A DNA stretch of 64,000 bases. It comes from Pseudomonadota bacterium. GTDB taxonomy: Bacteria > Myxococcota > Myxococcia > Myxococcales > Myxococcaceae. Location of the stretch: the NCBI GenBank assembly GCA_023426545.1, contig JAFAAN010000095.1, positions 1 to 64,000 of the forward strand, given 5' to 3'. This document shows positions 7,788 to 16,961 of the stretch, piece after piece. The notes under the pieces were generated by a model. It ran no database searches. It saw only the letters and a program-made list of their open reading frames with translations, and was not told the origin of the DNA. A program made the position numbers and the translations under genes. How positions within the stretch are numbered: position 1 is the stretch's first letter; each line of letters begins with the position of its first letter.

Positions 7788-9263
7788 ATGGCCGAACCAA
7801 TGCAGATCGACTTCAACAAGTTCGAGGGCACGGTGCCCTACAAGAACGTCGATTTCCTTGGCAGGTGCTACGACATCATCCGAATCAACCCGCTGGACCT
7901 GAGCCAGCGCATCCGTGACGGCGGAGGCGCGATGATGGAGAGCATCATCCAGATTGCTCCGGAGTCGTGCACGCAGCTCACCCCGGACAAGAGCCTCTAC
8001 ATCCCCGAGGGGACCCGCTACATGCCGGAGTCCCGGGGCGAGCGGACCTCCCGCACCGAGACGTGGTTCTCATCGTTCGACTTCGCGCACTCCTTCGAGC
8101 ACACCGTCAGCGCGGGGCTGGATGTCCCGGGGCTGGTGTCGTTCAGCGCCAGCGCCACGTACCGTCAGCTCGAGAAGACCAGCGGCTCGAATGAGACCAT
8201 CGAGACCTTCGTCCAGAGCTTCTTCGAGGACTGCTCGCTCCAGCTCGACGACGACTTCGACGTCAAGCTGCCACTGAGCAGCCGCTTCACCAGCGCGGTG
8301 AAGAAGCTCACGACGGAAGCCGCCTGCGCCGAGTTCATCAAGACCTTCGGAACGCACTATGCCCGGGAGGTCACGTTTGGCGGGCGGATGTACCAGCGCA
8401 TCCACATCTCCTCGCAGATGTACTCCCGCCTCGTGGAGAAGGGCGTCGACATCTCGGCCTCCGCGTCGGCCACCTTCAAGGGCGCCACCGTCAACACGGG
8501 GAGCAGCACCTCCACGTCCTCAAGCACCGCGTTCAATCAGTCCAGTGGGCTGACCATCGACAGCATCCAGTGGGTGGGGGGCACGCCCAGCACGGACTTC
8601 AACGAGTGGGTGAAGAGCATCCGGCAGGACCCCAAGCCCCTCCAGATGGAGCTGAAGCCGCTGTACGAGCTCTTCACGGCCCACCACTTCCCGGACGACC
8701 CGGACATCCAGAAGAAGAAGACCTGGATGATGCACGCCGTCGCGACCCACCTCTTGACCGAGGGCTTCACCCGCCCTGATGTCTCCAAACTCGCGAACAA
8801 GGAGTTCTACATCCGCAGCCGCTGGCGCGCGGACCCGGGTGAGAAGCGCGTCAACATGTCGCTGGGCTTCTCCGGTCACGACGTGAAGCTGTACCCGGAG
8901 GAGAACACGAGCGACCTCGTCCCCTGGAAGCTGATTCCGGTGCCGGGCAAGCCGGACGAGTTCTACATCCGCAGCCGGTGGCGCGCCGACCTGGGGGAGA
9001 CGCGGCTCGACTACCACCTGTCCTTCGATGGCGAGACGCTCCAGCTCTACCACCGGGACAACCTGGCGGACCTGGTCCCGTGGAAGTTCATTCCCGTGCC
9101 GGGCAAGAAGGACGAGTTCTACATCCGCAGCCGTTGGCAGGCCGAGAAGGGTGACCGGCGCACGGACGCTTCGCTCGGCTTCTACGGACATGAAGGCAAG
9201 CTCTACGCCAAGGACGACTACTACAACCTCGTCCCCTGGAAGCTGGAGCCGGCGGCGGCCTGA
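7788..9263 (+). CDS. MACPF-domain pore-forming protein with three 52-residue C-terminal repeats
   Basis: A 491-residue protein. The membrane-attack-complex/perforin signature is FGTHYAREVTFGG from residue 187, after a long mixed region with Ser/Thr/Ala-rich segments typical of the transmembrane hairpins (TGSSTSTSSST). From about residue 338 to the end there are three tandem repeats of exactly 52 residues (bases 8799-8954, 8955-9110, 9111-9263). Each begins EFYIRSRW and ends in a DLVPWK or NLVPWK block. Threefold ~50-residue repetition suggests a beta-trefoil, possibly a lectin-like targeting head (inference). No signal peptide is visible. The start is ATG 7788, 8 bases after AGGGAG (7774-7779). 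MACPF proteins kill target cells or act in defence or predation; the role here is untested. Confidence 0.88.
   Translation: MAEPMQIDFNKFEGTVPYKNVDFLGRCYDIIRINPLDLSQRIRDGGGAMMESIIQIAPESCTQLTPDKSLYIPEGTRYMPESRGERTSRTETWFSSFDFAHSFEHTVSAGLDVPGLVSFSASATYRQLEKTSGSNETIETFVQSFFEDCSLQLDDDFDVKLPLSSRFTSAVKKLTTEAACAEFIKTFGTHYAREVTFGGRMYQRIHISSQMYSRLVEKGVDISASASATFKGATVNTGSSTSTSSSTAFNQSSGLTIDSIQWVGGTPSTDFNEWVKSIRQDPKPLQMELKPLYELFTAHHFPDDPDIQKKKTWMMHAVATHLLTEGFTRPDVSKLANKEFYIRSRWRADPGEKRVNMSLGFSGHDVKLYPEENTSDLVPWKLIPVPGKPDEFYIRSRWRADLGETRLDYHLSFDGETLQLYHRDNLADLVPWKFIPVPGKKDEFYIRSRWQAEKGDRRTDASLGFYGHEGKLYAKDDYYNLVPWKLEPAAA
8799..9263 (+). repeat. three in-frame 156-base tandem repeats in the MACPF gene
   Basis: The codons for EFYIRSRW recur at 8802, 8958 and 9114, exactly 156 bases apart. 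The units have diverged in the middle (surface residues) but keep the aromatic start and the VPWK end. This is an internal protein-domain repeat, not a DNA-level element. Confidence 0.9.
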
Positions 9264-9321
9264 GCCATCCGCCACCGCTGGGGCGGCGCGCTGCCCTCAC
9301 GCCGCCCTGGCGGGCCCGCCC

Positions 9322-11571
9322 CTACGCCGTCTTGCGGCGGGCCATGTGCGCTCCGGTCAGCGAGCCCGGGTGAGAGGCCAGCTTCGCGGGGACACCCTCG
9401 AAGACGACCCGGCCGCCCTCGTGGCCGGCGCCGGGCCCCAGGTCAATCACCCAGTCCGCGCGAGACACCACGTCCAGGTTGTGCTCGATGACGATGACCG
9501 TCGAGCCTCCATCCACCAGTCGGTCGAACAGGCCAATCAACGTGTCGACATCGTTCATGTGCAGGCCGGTGGTCGGCTCGTCGAGCACGTAGATGTTCCC
9601 CGAGCGCCCCAGCTCCGCGGCCAGCTTCAGGCGCTGGCGCTCACCGCCTGACAGCGTGGAGAGCGGCTGCCCCAGCGTCAGGTAGCCCAGGCCGACGTCC
9701 ACCAGTCCCTGGAGAATCCTGGCGATGGCCGGCTCGGTGAAGAAGGCCAGGGCGTCGCTGATGGACATCTCGTAGACATCGCTGATGGACCTGTCGCGCA
9801 GCCTGTAGGCCAGCACCTCCTCGGTGAAGCGCTTGCCCTCGCACGTCTCGCAGAGCGTCACCATGGGGTCCAGGTGGGCCAGGTCCGTGTAGATGACGCC
9901 GAGCCCGTTGCAGTCCGCGCAGGCCCCCTTCGAGTTCGCCGAGAACAGCGCCGCGTCCACTTTGTTCGCTTTGGCGAAGGCCTTGCGGACGTTGTCGAGG
10001 ATGCCGGTGTACGTCGCCGTGTTGGAGCGGCGCGAGCCGCGCGCCAGGTTCTGGTCGATGATGAGGGTCTCTGGATAGGCCTTGGGCAGACACCCCTGAA
10101 TCAGCGACGACTTGCCCGAGCCCGCCACGCCCGTCACCACCGTCAGCACACCCCGGGGAATGTTGACCGAGACGTCCCGGAGATTGTTGAGCCGGGCGCC
10201 CTCGATTCGGAGCTGCCCCGTGGGCTTGCGCGGCGTGCTCTTGAGGGGCTGGTGCTTCTTCATGTGATTTCCGGTGAGCGTCCCGGAGGTCAGCAGCCCC
10301 TCATAGCTGCCCTCGTAGACGACCTGTCCGCCGTGCGAGCCTGCCCTGGGCCCCATGTCGACCACGTGGTCGGCGATGGCGATCATGTCGGGCTTGTGCT
10401 CGACGATGAGCACGGTGTTCCCCTTGTCGCGAAGCTGCTGCATCAGCCCCGCGAGCCGGCCGACGTCGTGCGGATGGAGCCCCACGCTGGGCTCGTCGAA
10501 GATGTACGTCACGTCCGTGAGGCTGGAGCCCAGGTGGCGCACCATCTTGACCCGCTGGCTCTCGCCGCCCGACAAGGTCGAGCTCTCGCGGTCGAGGCTG
10601 AGGTAACCGAGGCCAATCGTCACCAGGTTGTCGAGCCGGCGCGCCAGGGCCTCCAGCATGGGGCCCACGGACGGCGCGGAGAGCTCGCGGACGAACATGG
10701 CGAGGTCGGAGACCTGCATCGCGGAGCACTCGGCGATGTTCTTCCCCTGGATGCGGCTGTCGCGCGCGGCCTGATTGAGCCGGCCGCCCTCGCAAGCGGC
10801 ACAGGTGGCGCGGGTGAAGATGCGCTCGTACTCCGCACGGACATGCGGCTGGACCGCTTCCGGGTCCTTGGCGCCCAGCGTCCGCCGGAGCTTGGGGACG
10901 ACGCCTTCGTAGGTGAGGTTCAGCTTGTCCAGCTTGATCTTCCGGCCATCGTCCAGGTGGAGGAGCATGTCCAGCTCCGCTTTCGAGTACCGGGACAGCT
11001 TCTTGTCGAGGTCGAAGAAGCCAGAGCGCGCGTAGAGGGCCCAGTTCCAGCTATCGACCGCGTAGTCCTTGGGGAGGAGCGCGCCCTCGTTGAGTGACTT
11101 GGACTTGTCGATGACCGCATCCATGTCCATGGACGCGACCTGACCAAGGCCCTCGCAGTCGGGGCAGAGCCCTCGCGGGTCGTTGTAGGAATAGAAGCCG
11201 GGGCTGCCCAGGCGGGGCTCGGCCAGACGGGAGAACACCACGCGCAGCATCTGCGCGGCATCGGTGACGGTGGCGACCGTCGAGCGCGAGTTCCCGCCGA
11301 GCCGCTGCTGGTCGACGATGATGGCCGCCGAGATGTTCTCCAGGCTCTCCGCGTCCGGCTGGCCATAGCGCGGCATGAACTGCTGCACGAAGGCGGGATA
11401 GGTCTCGTTGATGAGGCGCTGGCTCTCGGCGGCGATGGTGCCGAAGACAAGGGACGACTTGCCCGAGCCCGAGACCCCGGTGAACACGGTAATCTTCCGC
11501 TTGGGGATGTCGAGCGAGACGTTCTTCAGGTTGTTCTCGCGCGCACCCCGAATCTCGATGGAACCGTACAT
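9322..11571 (-). CDS. UvrA-like ABC ATPase (short UvrA paralogue, DrrC type)
   Basis: A 749-residue protein from the chosen start, with two ABC ATPase halves: Walker A GVSGSGKSS and GVAGSGKSS, signatures STLSGGESQRV and STLSGGERQRL, and zinc-finger CxxC pairs (CPDCEGLG, CAACEGG, CADCNGLG, CETCEGK). It is ~190 residues shorter than housekeeping UvrA and lacks a recognisable UvrB-binding insertion. Paralogues of this shape in actinomycetes (DrrC) protect against DNA-binding drugs. ATG 11571 follows CAGGAGA at good spacing; an in-frame ATG at 11613 would add 14 residues. It is divergent from the TetR gene across a 128-base shared promoter region, which suggests drug- or ligand-controlled expression. 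Confidence 0.9.
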   Translation of the reverse strand: MYGSIEIRGARENNLKNVSLDIPKRKITVFTGVSGSGKSSLVFGTIAAESQRLINETYPAFVQQFMPRYGQPDAESLENISAAIIVDQQRLGGNSRSTVATVTDAAQMLRVVFSRLAEPRLGSPGFYSYNDPRGLCPDCEGLGQVASMDMDAVIDKSKSLNEGALLPKDYAVDSWNWALYARSGFFDLDKKLSRYSKAELDMLLHLDDGRKIKLDKLNLTYEGVVPKLRRTLGAKDPEAVQPHVRAEYERIFTRATCAACEGGRLNQAARDSRIQGKNIAECSAMQVSDLAMFVRELSAPSVGPMLEALARRLDNLVTIGLGYLSLDRESSTLSGGESQRVKMVRHLGSSLTDVTYIFDEPSVGLHPHDVGRLAGLMQQLRDKGNTVLIVEHKPDMIAIADHVVDMGPRAGSHGGQVVYEGSYEGLLTSGTLTGNHMKKHQPLKSTPRKPTGQLRIEGARLNNLRDVSVNIPRGVLTVVTGVAGSGKSSLIQGCLPKAYPETLIIDQNLARGSRRSNTATYTGILDNVRKAFAKANKVDAALFSANSKGACADCNGLGVIYTDLAHLDPMVTLCETCEGKRFTEEVLAYRLRDRSISDVYEMSISDALAFFTEPAIARILQGLVDVGLGYLTLGQPLSTLSGGERQRLKLAAELGRSGNIYVLDEPTTGLHMNDVDTLIGLFDRLVDGGSTVIVIEHNLDVVSRADWVIDLGPGAGHEGGRVVFEGVPAKLASHPGSLTGAHMARRKTA

Positions 11572-11636
11572 GGACCGCTTCTCCTGGTGGGCGTTCGGCA
11601 AATCGCTCGACATCTCTTCCGTCGGGCCATAACTTC

Positions 11637-11676
11637 GTACGCTGCACGATGTTTAGCACAACAACCCTGTACGCTG
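11637..11676. promoter_or_regulatory. tandem GTACGCTG direct repeats between UvrA-like and TetR genes
   Basis: GTACGCTG occurs at 11637-11644 and again at 11669-11676, 32 bases apart (about three helical turns), in the only AT-rich stretch between the divergent genes. The second copy lies in CTGTACGCTGTA, which is nearly palindromic. This is a plausible operator for the adjacent TetR protein; no footprint evidence is available. Confidence 0.4.
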
Positions 11677-11699
11677 TAAATAGTTATTGCAGGCTAGGG

Positions 11700-12479
11700 A
11701 TGAGCGACGAGATCTCCGGACGGGGCGACCCGTTGAAATCACTCCAGTTGCTTTGGGGCAGGGCCGAGGCGCCCAAGCGAGGCCCGAAGGCCAGGGCCAG
11801 CGTTGCCGAGCTGGTGGCCGCGGCCGTGGCCATCGCGGACGCCGAGGGCCTGGACGCGGTCAGCACGCGGCGCGTGGCGGACGCCGTCGGCATCTCCTCC
11901 ATGTCGTTCTACACGCACATCCCCGGCAAGACGGAGCTGCTCGACCTGATGCTGGATGCCGTGGCCGGCGAGGTCCTGAAGGACAGGCCCGCCTTCAAGC
12001 CCGCCGAATGGCGAGCCAACCTGACCCGGGTGGCGCACGACTATCGCGCGTTCTACCTGGCCCACCCGTGGGTGATTCAGCTCGCGACGCACCGGCCCGT
12101 GCTCGGGCCGAACACCTTCCGTTCGGCGGACGTCGCGCTGAGCGCCATCGAGGGCCTGGGGCTCACGGACCTCGAAATGGACCGGGTGATGACGCTGGTC
12201 CTCGACTACGTACACGGCGCGGTTCGAAACGCGGCCCGCGAGAAGCGGGTCAAGGACCTGACCGGAATGACCGACGAGGAATGGTGGCACCGCGTCGCCC
12301 CCTTCCTCGAAACGCTCGACTTCGCGCCCTACCCTGTCCTGTCTCGCGTCGGGAAGACGGCGGGTGAGACCTATGGGGCGCATGACCCCGAAGGGGCGTT
12401 TGCCTTCGGGCTCGAGCGGGTGCTCGATGGCCTGACGACGTTCATCCGAGGGAAGGCCCAAGCCCAGCGGCGTCGCTGA
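11700..12479 (+). CDS. TetR family transcriptional regulator
   Basis: A 259-residue regulator. The N-terminal helix-turn-helix runs over residues ~28-75 (LVAAAVAIADAEGL, then GISSMSFYTHIPGKTEL), followed by a long all-helical ligand domain of the tetracycline-repressor-like C-terminal type. The start at ATG 11700 is preceded by GGCTAGGG; an upstream in-frame start at 11649 would put the protein into the AT-rich promoter. The gene is divergent from the UvrA-like ATPase and is the natural candidate to repress it through the repeats at 11637-11676 (inference). It is convergent with the next gene at a 79-base spacing. Confidence 0.88.
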   Translation: MSDEISGRGDPLKSLQLLWGRAEAPKRGPKARASVAELVAAAVAIADAEGLDAVSTRRVADAVGISSMSFYTHIPGKTELLDLMLDAVAGEVLKDRPAFKPAEWRANLTRVAHDYRAFYLAHPWVIQLATHRPVLGPNTFRSADVALSAIEGLGLTDLEMDRVMTLVLDYVHGAVRNAAREKRVKDLTGMTDEEWWHRVAPFLETLDFAPYPVLSRVGKTAGETYGAHDPEGAFAFGLERVLDGLTTFIRGKAQAQRRR

Positions 12480-12558
12480 GCCCCAGGCCCAGCCTGCCCG
12501 GGCTTCGGTGACGAGACGCAAACGCTACCGGAGGCGGGCCGCCTCTGGATGAAGCCGC

Positions 12559-13680
12559 TCACTCAATCGTCGAGTTGCTCACGACAATGGGGGTGTCGTC
12601 GTGGTTGGAGATCTGAGGGTACGTCGGGTACCACGAACCTCCCGTGTTGTTCCGGATGACGGAGCGGTCGATGCGGATGTCGCCCGAGTGGTCATTGCTC
12701 ACGAAGAAGATGGCGCTGCCGTGCGCGTTGACCTCGTTGTGCTCGATTCGAGTCCCACAAAGTGACAGCGTCATCGTGTTGCCGTCGTTGTAGATGGCCC
12801 CGCCGCTCCCCCCACCTGGGGTGCCCGGCCGAGCGGGGTTCGCGCCATTCCCGACGGCCCGGTTGTGGGAGAAGAGGCTGTTGAGGACGGTCCACGACAC
12901 GCCGATGCTGCTGATGCCGCCGCCATTGGAGCAGGCGCCGCCGTAGCCCGGCTGCCCGCCGAAGGTCGTGTTCACCACGTACACAGGTTGGTTCCGGTGC
13001 TGGCTGAACACCCGGAGGGCCGCACCGCCCACGTCGGGGCCGACGTCCGCACAGACGTTGTTGAAGAAGCGGGAGTTGATGACCTTCAGGCGCCCGCCAC
13101 GAACCCAGACCGCGCCGCCACCGTCGAACTCGGTCTCCGACTTCGAGCTGGCGTCAACGAATGTCAGGTTCTGCAGCGTCAGCCGGGGGTGGTCCTGGTC
13201 CTGGCAATGCGAGGTCGTCCACACCTGCGCCGGGTCGCAGGTGTTCATGTACAGGATGCGGTGGCGCCCCGCCCCACTGAGCGTCACCAGCCCCTTGCCA
13301 TCGATGACGATCTCCGGCCCCGCGTCGTTGAAGACCTTCGCGGTCCGGTCGAGCGTAATCGTGACCGGCTCGGGTCCGCAGTCGAAGGTGATGACGCCAC
13401 CGCTGGCCACGGCCTGGATGAATGCGGCGCTGGTGCAGCTCTCGGGGGTTCCGGTGCCGACCACGGTGGTGGGCTGAGAGACATCAGCGAGGCCCGCCTC
13501 CGCCGGGATGGCACACGTGGCCTCCGGGTTCTGATTCCCCGCGGGTGGCCCATCCTTGGGATTCGTCAACGGGTTGGGCGTGTCCACGCCCTGCGCCTCA
13601 TCCGAGCACCCCAGCGTTCCAGCGAAGGAAAGGCCCAGGAGCACGAATGCGGGCAGTCGATGACGTCTCTTCAGGTGCAT
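12559..13680 (-). CDS. right-handed beta-helix lipoprotein
   Basis: A 373-residue protein with a basic start, hydrophobic core and a lipobox-like end (GTLGC), so it is probably an outer-membrane-anchored lipoprotein. After a Pro/Asn-rich linker, the body is a series of short parallel-beta-helix rungs: ITFDCG, IVIDGKG, LTLQNLTF, LKVINSRFFNN, WTVLNSLFSHNRA, LCGTRIEHNE, IRIDRSVIRNN. This is the pattern of polymorphic-outer-membrane/pectate-lyase-like folds. No catalytic residues of a known polysaccharide lyase can be assigned. Several Cys residues may form disulfides. GGAGG precedes the start. Surface adhesion or carbohydrate binding is possible; the function is unknown. Confidence 0.75.
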   Translation of the reverse strand: MHLKRRHRLPAFVLLGLSFAGTLGCSDEAQGVDTPNPLTNPKDGPPAGNQNPEATCAIPAEAGLADVSQPTTVVGTGTPESCTSAAFIQAVASGGVITFDCGPEPVTITLDRTAKVFNDAGPEIVIDGKGLVTLSGAGRHRILYMNTCDPAQVWTTSHCQDQDHPRLTLQNLTFVDASSKSETEFDGGGAVWVRGGRLKVINSRFFNNVCADVGPDVGGAALRVFSQHRNQPVYVVNTTFGGQPGYGGACSNGGGISSIGVSWTVLNSLFSHNRAVGNGANPARPGTPGGGSGGAIYNDGNTMTLSLCGTRIEHNEVNAHGSAIFFVSNDHSGDIRIDRSVIRNNTGGSWYPTYPQISNHDDTPIVVSNSTIE

Positions 13681-13755
13681 GAAGCCTCCGGTCGCGGCGC
13701 AGTGTACCCCCTCGGTGCAACCGCGGCTCGCGACCGTGCTCCCCAGGAGCAGGCG

Positions 13756-14934
13756 TCAGGGCTGCCCGCCGAGCCACGGGCCCCACTTCACGAGCCGCGT
13801 GCCACCCGCGGACTCACGCTGGCCCCCGGCCCCCACGCGCTCGGTGCCACTGACGAGCGGCTGGAACCGTACTTCGTACGGCAGGCCCGCGAGCGCCGGC
13901 GCCCAGGGCTCCGACGCGTAGGTCTGCGTGAAGATGTGCTGCGTGCCTTCGACGTCCTCGGTGCTCTCATCTGTGAGCACGGGCACGGCGCGGCCCTCCA
14001 CGGTGAGGGTGCCACGGGTACCCGTCGCGGCGGCGGGAGGCCAATCTCCGGAGGACAGCGCATCCCAGGGCAGGCCCACCAACAGCTCCTCCAGGGGCTC
14101 CGGCTCGGCCTGGGAGAAGTCGGAGCACGGGACCGCCTCCGTGGTTGCCGGCCGCTCCGAGCGCAGGACGTATCCGCGCTCCGCGGCGAAGCACACACGC
14201 TGCACCTCCCGCGTGGGCGCCACGTCCACGTGCCGCTCGTAGTACGCGCCAGGCCCCAGGGGCCGCTCCAGCGCGGGCGCCGGAGCGCTGGCGTCGGCCG
14301 CCCCTTCGCTGAGCTCGCGCAGGGACAGCTTGACGCTTCCGGCCATGCGGAAACCGGCGGTCTCCAGGCTCGCGTCCAGCAGTCCGCGCGTGAGGTAGAG
14401 CGGCCCCGGCTCGTTCGCATACACACGTGTGCGGAGGGGACCATCCACGGGCCGCTGGTCGCTGACATAGCGGAGGGCCTCCCAGGTGCGCCCCGCGGCG
14501 GTGGGGCGCTCCGCGGTGGCCGTGCCCGCGTGTGGCACCTCCAGGGGGCGCGTCACGTCCGAGCGCACGGGCACCACGAAGTCCTGCGCCAACCGCGGCT
14601 GGGCCAGCGGCGCACCGGAGGCGTCCGTGAAGGCCACCCGCACCCAGACCCAGGGCTGCTGGACGGACACCACCTCCAGCGACAGTTGCCCGTCGAGGGT
14701 GCGCGCGAAGGCGCCGCCGGGCGTGCTCCCCTGGCTCGCGGAGAAGGCGTAGGTGACGCGGTCACCCACGCGAGCGCGCTGCCACGCCTCCGCCGCCTGA
14801 CGGGCAGAGGACGACTGCTCCTGGACATCGAGGAGGGACGGGTTGCTCGACTTCGTGCTCCCACAGCCCGAGAGGAACGACAACGCCGCACCCAACATCG
14901 CGGCGACAGGAGAGATGAGGTGGCGCATTGGCAT
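13756..14934 (-). CDS. lipoprotein of unknown function
   Basis: A 392-residue protein with an N-terminal signal and lipobox (FLSGCGS), so it is a predicted lipoprotein. The rest is beta-rich without transmembrane segments (VGDRVTYAFSAS, WVWVRVAFTD, LRYVSDQRP, YYERHVDV). It contains two widely spaced Cys residues (in RVCFAAE and VPCSDF) that may form a disulfide. I do not recognise a named domain. It lies 75 bases upstream of the beta-helix lipoprotein on the same strand, so the two may be co-transcribed. ATG 14928, two codons in, is an equally possible start. Confidence 0.65.
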   Translation of the reverse strand: MPMRHLISPVAAMLGAALSFLSGCGSTKSSNPSLLDVQEQSSSARQAAEAWQRARVGDRVTYAFSASQGSTPGGAFARTLDGQLSLEVVSVQQPWVWVRVAFTDASGAPLAQPRLAQDFVVPVRSDVTRPLEVPHAGTATAERPTAAGRTWEALRYVSDQRPVDGPLRTRVYANEPGPLYLTRGLLDASLETAGFRMAGSVKLSLRELSEGAADASAPAPALERPLGPGAYYERHVDVAPTREVQRVCFAAERGYVLRSERPATTEAVPCSDFSQAEPEPLEELLVGLPWDALSSGDWPPAAATGTRGTLTVEGRAVPVLTDESTEDVEGTQHIFTQTYASEPWAPALAGLPYEVRFQPLVSGTERVGAGGQRESAGGTRLVKWGPWLGGQP

Positions 14935-15380
14935 ACGCGACTGGATACACCGAGCGTGTACTCAGGCCCATCATTCCCGTATGACGCGCGCGGCCACACC
15001 TCGTCGTTCTGTCTTCTGCCGTTTGATTTCAGGGGTGAAGTTTGTTTTCACTTGTGGCAAACATGCCTGGGGTGTCTTTGCCCCATGGGGCAGGTGCCTG
15101 ATTCCTAGACATCACTGTGTCGTTTCGGAACGCCCGTCATTCCGAGAAGAATCCGTAGTATCGGCGCAGGCTTGAGCGGGCCGATGTCAAACCCGTTTAC
15201 GTGCCGGGTCCTGCTCCCTGGTGCGCAAGCACTCCAGATTAAACTCCGATTGCCACTTTGTCAGTCTACGGGAGTGATTGGCCCCTTATTTGCTCAAGGG
15301 CCAGGCGCGCCTCGCCGTGGCTGGTGGTCACCAGACGGCCGGCGCGTCCCCCCGCAGTCATTGTGTCCGAGGAGCCTCCG
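14935..15380. other. intergenic region with promoter potential and a perfect palindrome
   Basis: This 446-base gap separates divergent genes and is locally AT-richer (around 15000-15070 and 15236-15300). It holds the perfect 14-base palindrome TGCCCCATGGGGCA (15079-15092). No RNA gene or convincing ORF was seen. It must contain the promoters of both the leftward lipoprotein and the rightward protease pair. Confidence 0.5.
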
Positions 15381-16181
15381 ATGTCCATGTTCCAGAAAAT
15401 GTTCAAGGGCGCTGCAGTCCTCATGGTGAGCGGTAGTGCGCTGCTGGCGGGCTGCGGCACCGACATGCAGGCCGAGCCGCAGAACGAGCATGACGAGATC
15501 ATCGCCAACCTGGTCGAGGCAGGCTTCCCTGCGGACGACATCCTCATCGCCGACAGCAATGTGTACGTTGGCCGCGACGCCCACGTGACGCTCGAGGCGT
15601 CCCGGGAGATGCTCCAGCCCGTCGCGGCGGGGAAGGAGCAGTACCGGACGACCAACCTCGTCAGCTCCAGCATCCAGCGGATCTGCATCATCCCGACCTC
15701 CGCGTTCAACAGCTACTCCCGCCTGAGCCAGGGCCTCGACCTGGCCATCGCCAACTACAACGCGCTGGGCCTCTCCTTCACCATGGCACGTGGCTCGAGC
15801 GGCACGTGCAACGCGACCATCACCGCGCAGACGATGTCCGGCGCGGGCGGCTCGGCGGGCTTCCCCTCTGGCGGCCGTCCCTACGGGACCATCAACATCG
15901 GCACCGGCCTGCAGAGCTACAGCGTGGGCGTGAACGAGCACGTCATCACCCACGAGCTGGGGCACGCCGTCGGCCTGCGCCACTCCGACTACTACAACCG
16001 GGCCATCAGCTGCGGTGGCGCCGCCTCCAACGAGGGCTCCGCGGGCGTGGGCGCCATCCACGTCCCCGGCACGCCGACCACGGCGACCGTGGGCGGTTCG
16101 CTCATGAACTCGTGCTTCCGGTCCTCCGAGACGGGTAACTTCGCCGCCTCCGACCGCACGGCGCTGCAGTACCTGTACTGA
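15381..16181 (+). CDS. secreted M57-type (HEIGH-like) metalloprotease lipoprotein
   Basis: A 266-residue predicted lipoprotein: basic start, hydrophobic core, lipobox LLAGCG. The zinc-protease motif HELGHAVGLRH (His, Glu, His, third His) is close to the C-terminus, with a preceding GTINIG strand typical of metzincin-like folds. A Met after the motif (SLMNSC) fits a met-turn. The family is the M57/dual-action HEIGH peptidases, common in myxobacteria. The start is ATG 15381, after GAGGAG; a longer frame upstream has no signal peptide at its N-terminus. It is followed after 3 bases by a serine protease gene, suggesting a secreted protease operon. Confidence 0.87.
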   Translation: MSMFQKMFKGAAVLMVSGSALLAGCGTDMQAEPQNEHDEIIANLVEAGFPADDILIADSNVYVGRDAHVTLEASREMLQPVAAGKEQYRTTNLVSSSIQRICIIPTSAFNSYSRLSQGLDLAIANYNALGLSFTMARGSSGTCNATITAQTMSGAGGSAGFPSGGRPYGTINIGTGLQSYSVGVNEHVITHELGHAVGLRHSDYYNRAISCGGAASNEGSAGVGAIHVPGTPTTATVGGSLMNSCFRSSETGNFAASDRTALQYLY

Positions 16182-16184
16182 GCC

Positions 16185-16961
16185 ATGGCACGTCCCCCCA
16201 CGGGTTCAGTCCTGACGCTGTGGGGGGCGCTCCTCGCGGGCTCCGTCGCCACCCTGGGCCTCACCGCCTGCGGCGGACGGCGGGAGCCTCCGGAACCTCC
16301 GGTCTGTGAGCCTCCCTCCAGACCGGAGGTCCGTGCTTTCATGCAGTGCGGGCCGACGCTCGACTTCACCCCCATCAACAGCTACCTGGGCGAGCTCTCG
16401 GACGTCATCCAACGCCGGGAGGACGCCGTCGTCCTCATCGATGGGCGCTGCACCGGGACGCTGATTGCCGCGAGCGCGGGGCCGGTGGTGCTGACCGCGG
16501 GCCACTGCGTCGGACTCGGAGACCGCTCACTCATCGTCTTCAACTTCGAGGACGATCCAGACGGGGACACGCTCATCACCGAAGGCACCGTCATCGAGCA
16601 GTCGATGGAGCCCGACTACGCGCTCATCCAGCTCGACGCCCTGCCGGATGTCACCCCCACCCTGCTGACGTCCCTGGCCACCGAGCGGCTGGCCATCATC
16701 CAGCACCCCCGCGGGCGCCCGAAGGTCATCGCCGAGGGCCGCTACCGGGATTCGTGCAACCAGCTCGTCTACTACGCGGACCTGGACACCCTGGTCGGCA
16801 GCTCCGGCGCTGGCGTGCTCAACCAGCAGGGCCACCTGCTGGGCGTCCACACCGATGGAGACTGCGAGCTGAACGGCCGCGGCTCCAACCGGGGCTGGAG
16901 CGCGGAGGCGATCATCGAGGCCTCCCTCTACCTCCAAGACGACGACATCGCTGAACGCTGA
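16185..16961 (+). CDS. secreted trypsin-like serine protease (lipoprotein)
   Basis: A 258-residue protein with a signal peptide and lipobox-like LGLTACGG. The chymotrypsin-fold triad is visible: His in LTAGHCVG, Asp in EPDYALIQL and Ser in VGSSGAGV, with Cys residues flanking the His. It starts 3 bases after the stop of the M57 metalloprotease without its own clear ribosome site, so coupled translation is likely. Together the two enzymes fit extracellular protein degradation or a proteolytic cascade. It is short for the family but complete. Confidence 0.88.
   Translation: MARPPTGSVLTLWGALLAGSVATLGLTACGGRREPPEPPVCEPPSRPEVRAFMQCGPTLDFTPINSYLGELSDVIQRREDAVVLIDGRCTGTLIAASAGPVVLTAGHCVGLGDRSLIVFNFEDDPDGDTLITEGTVIEQSMEPDYALIQLDALPDVTPTLLTSLATERLAIIQHPRGRPKVIAEGRYRDSCNQLVYYADLDTLVGSSGAGVLNQQGHLLGVHTDGDCELNGRGSNRGWSAEAIIEASLYLQDDDIAER

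Noticed and set aside
12865..15108. Plus-strand open frame of 747 codons
   Set aside because: It spans two oppositely oriented lipoprotein genes that have signal peptides; its own translation is Arg/His-rich noise.
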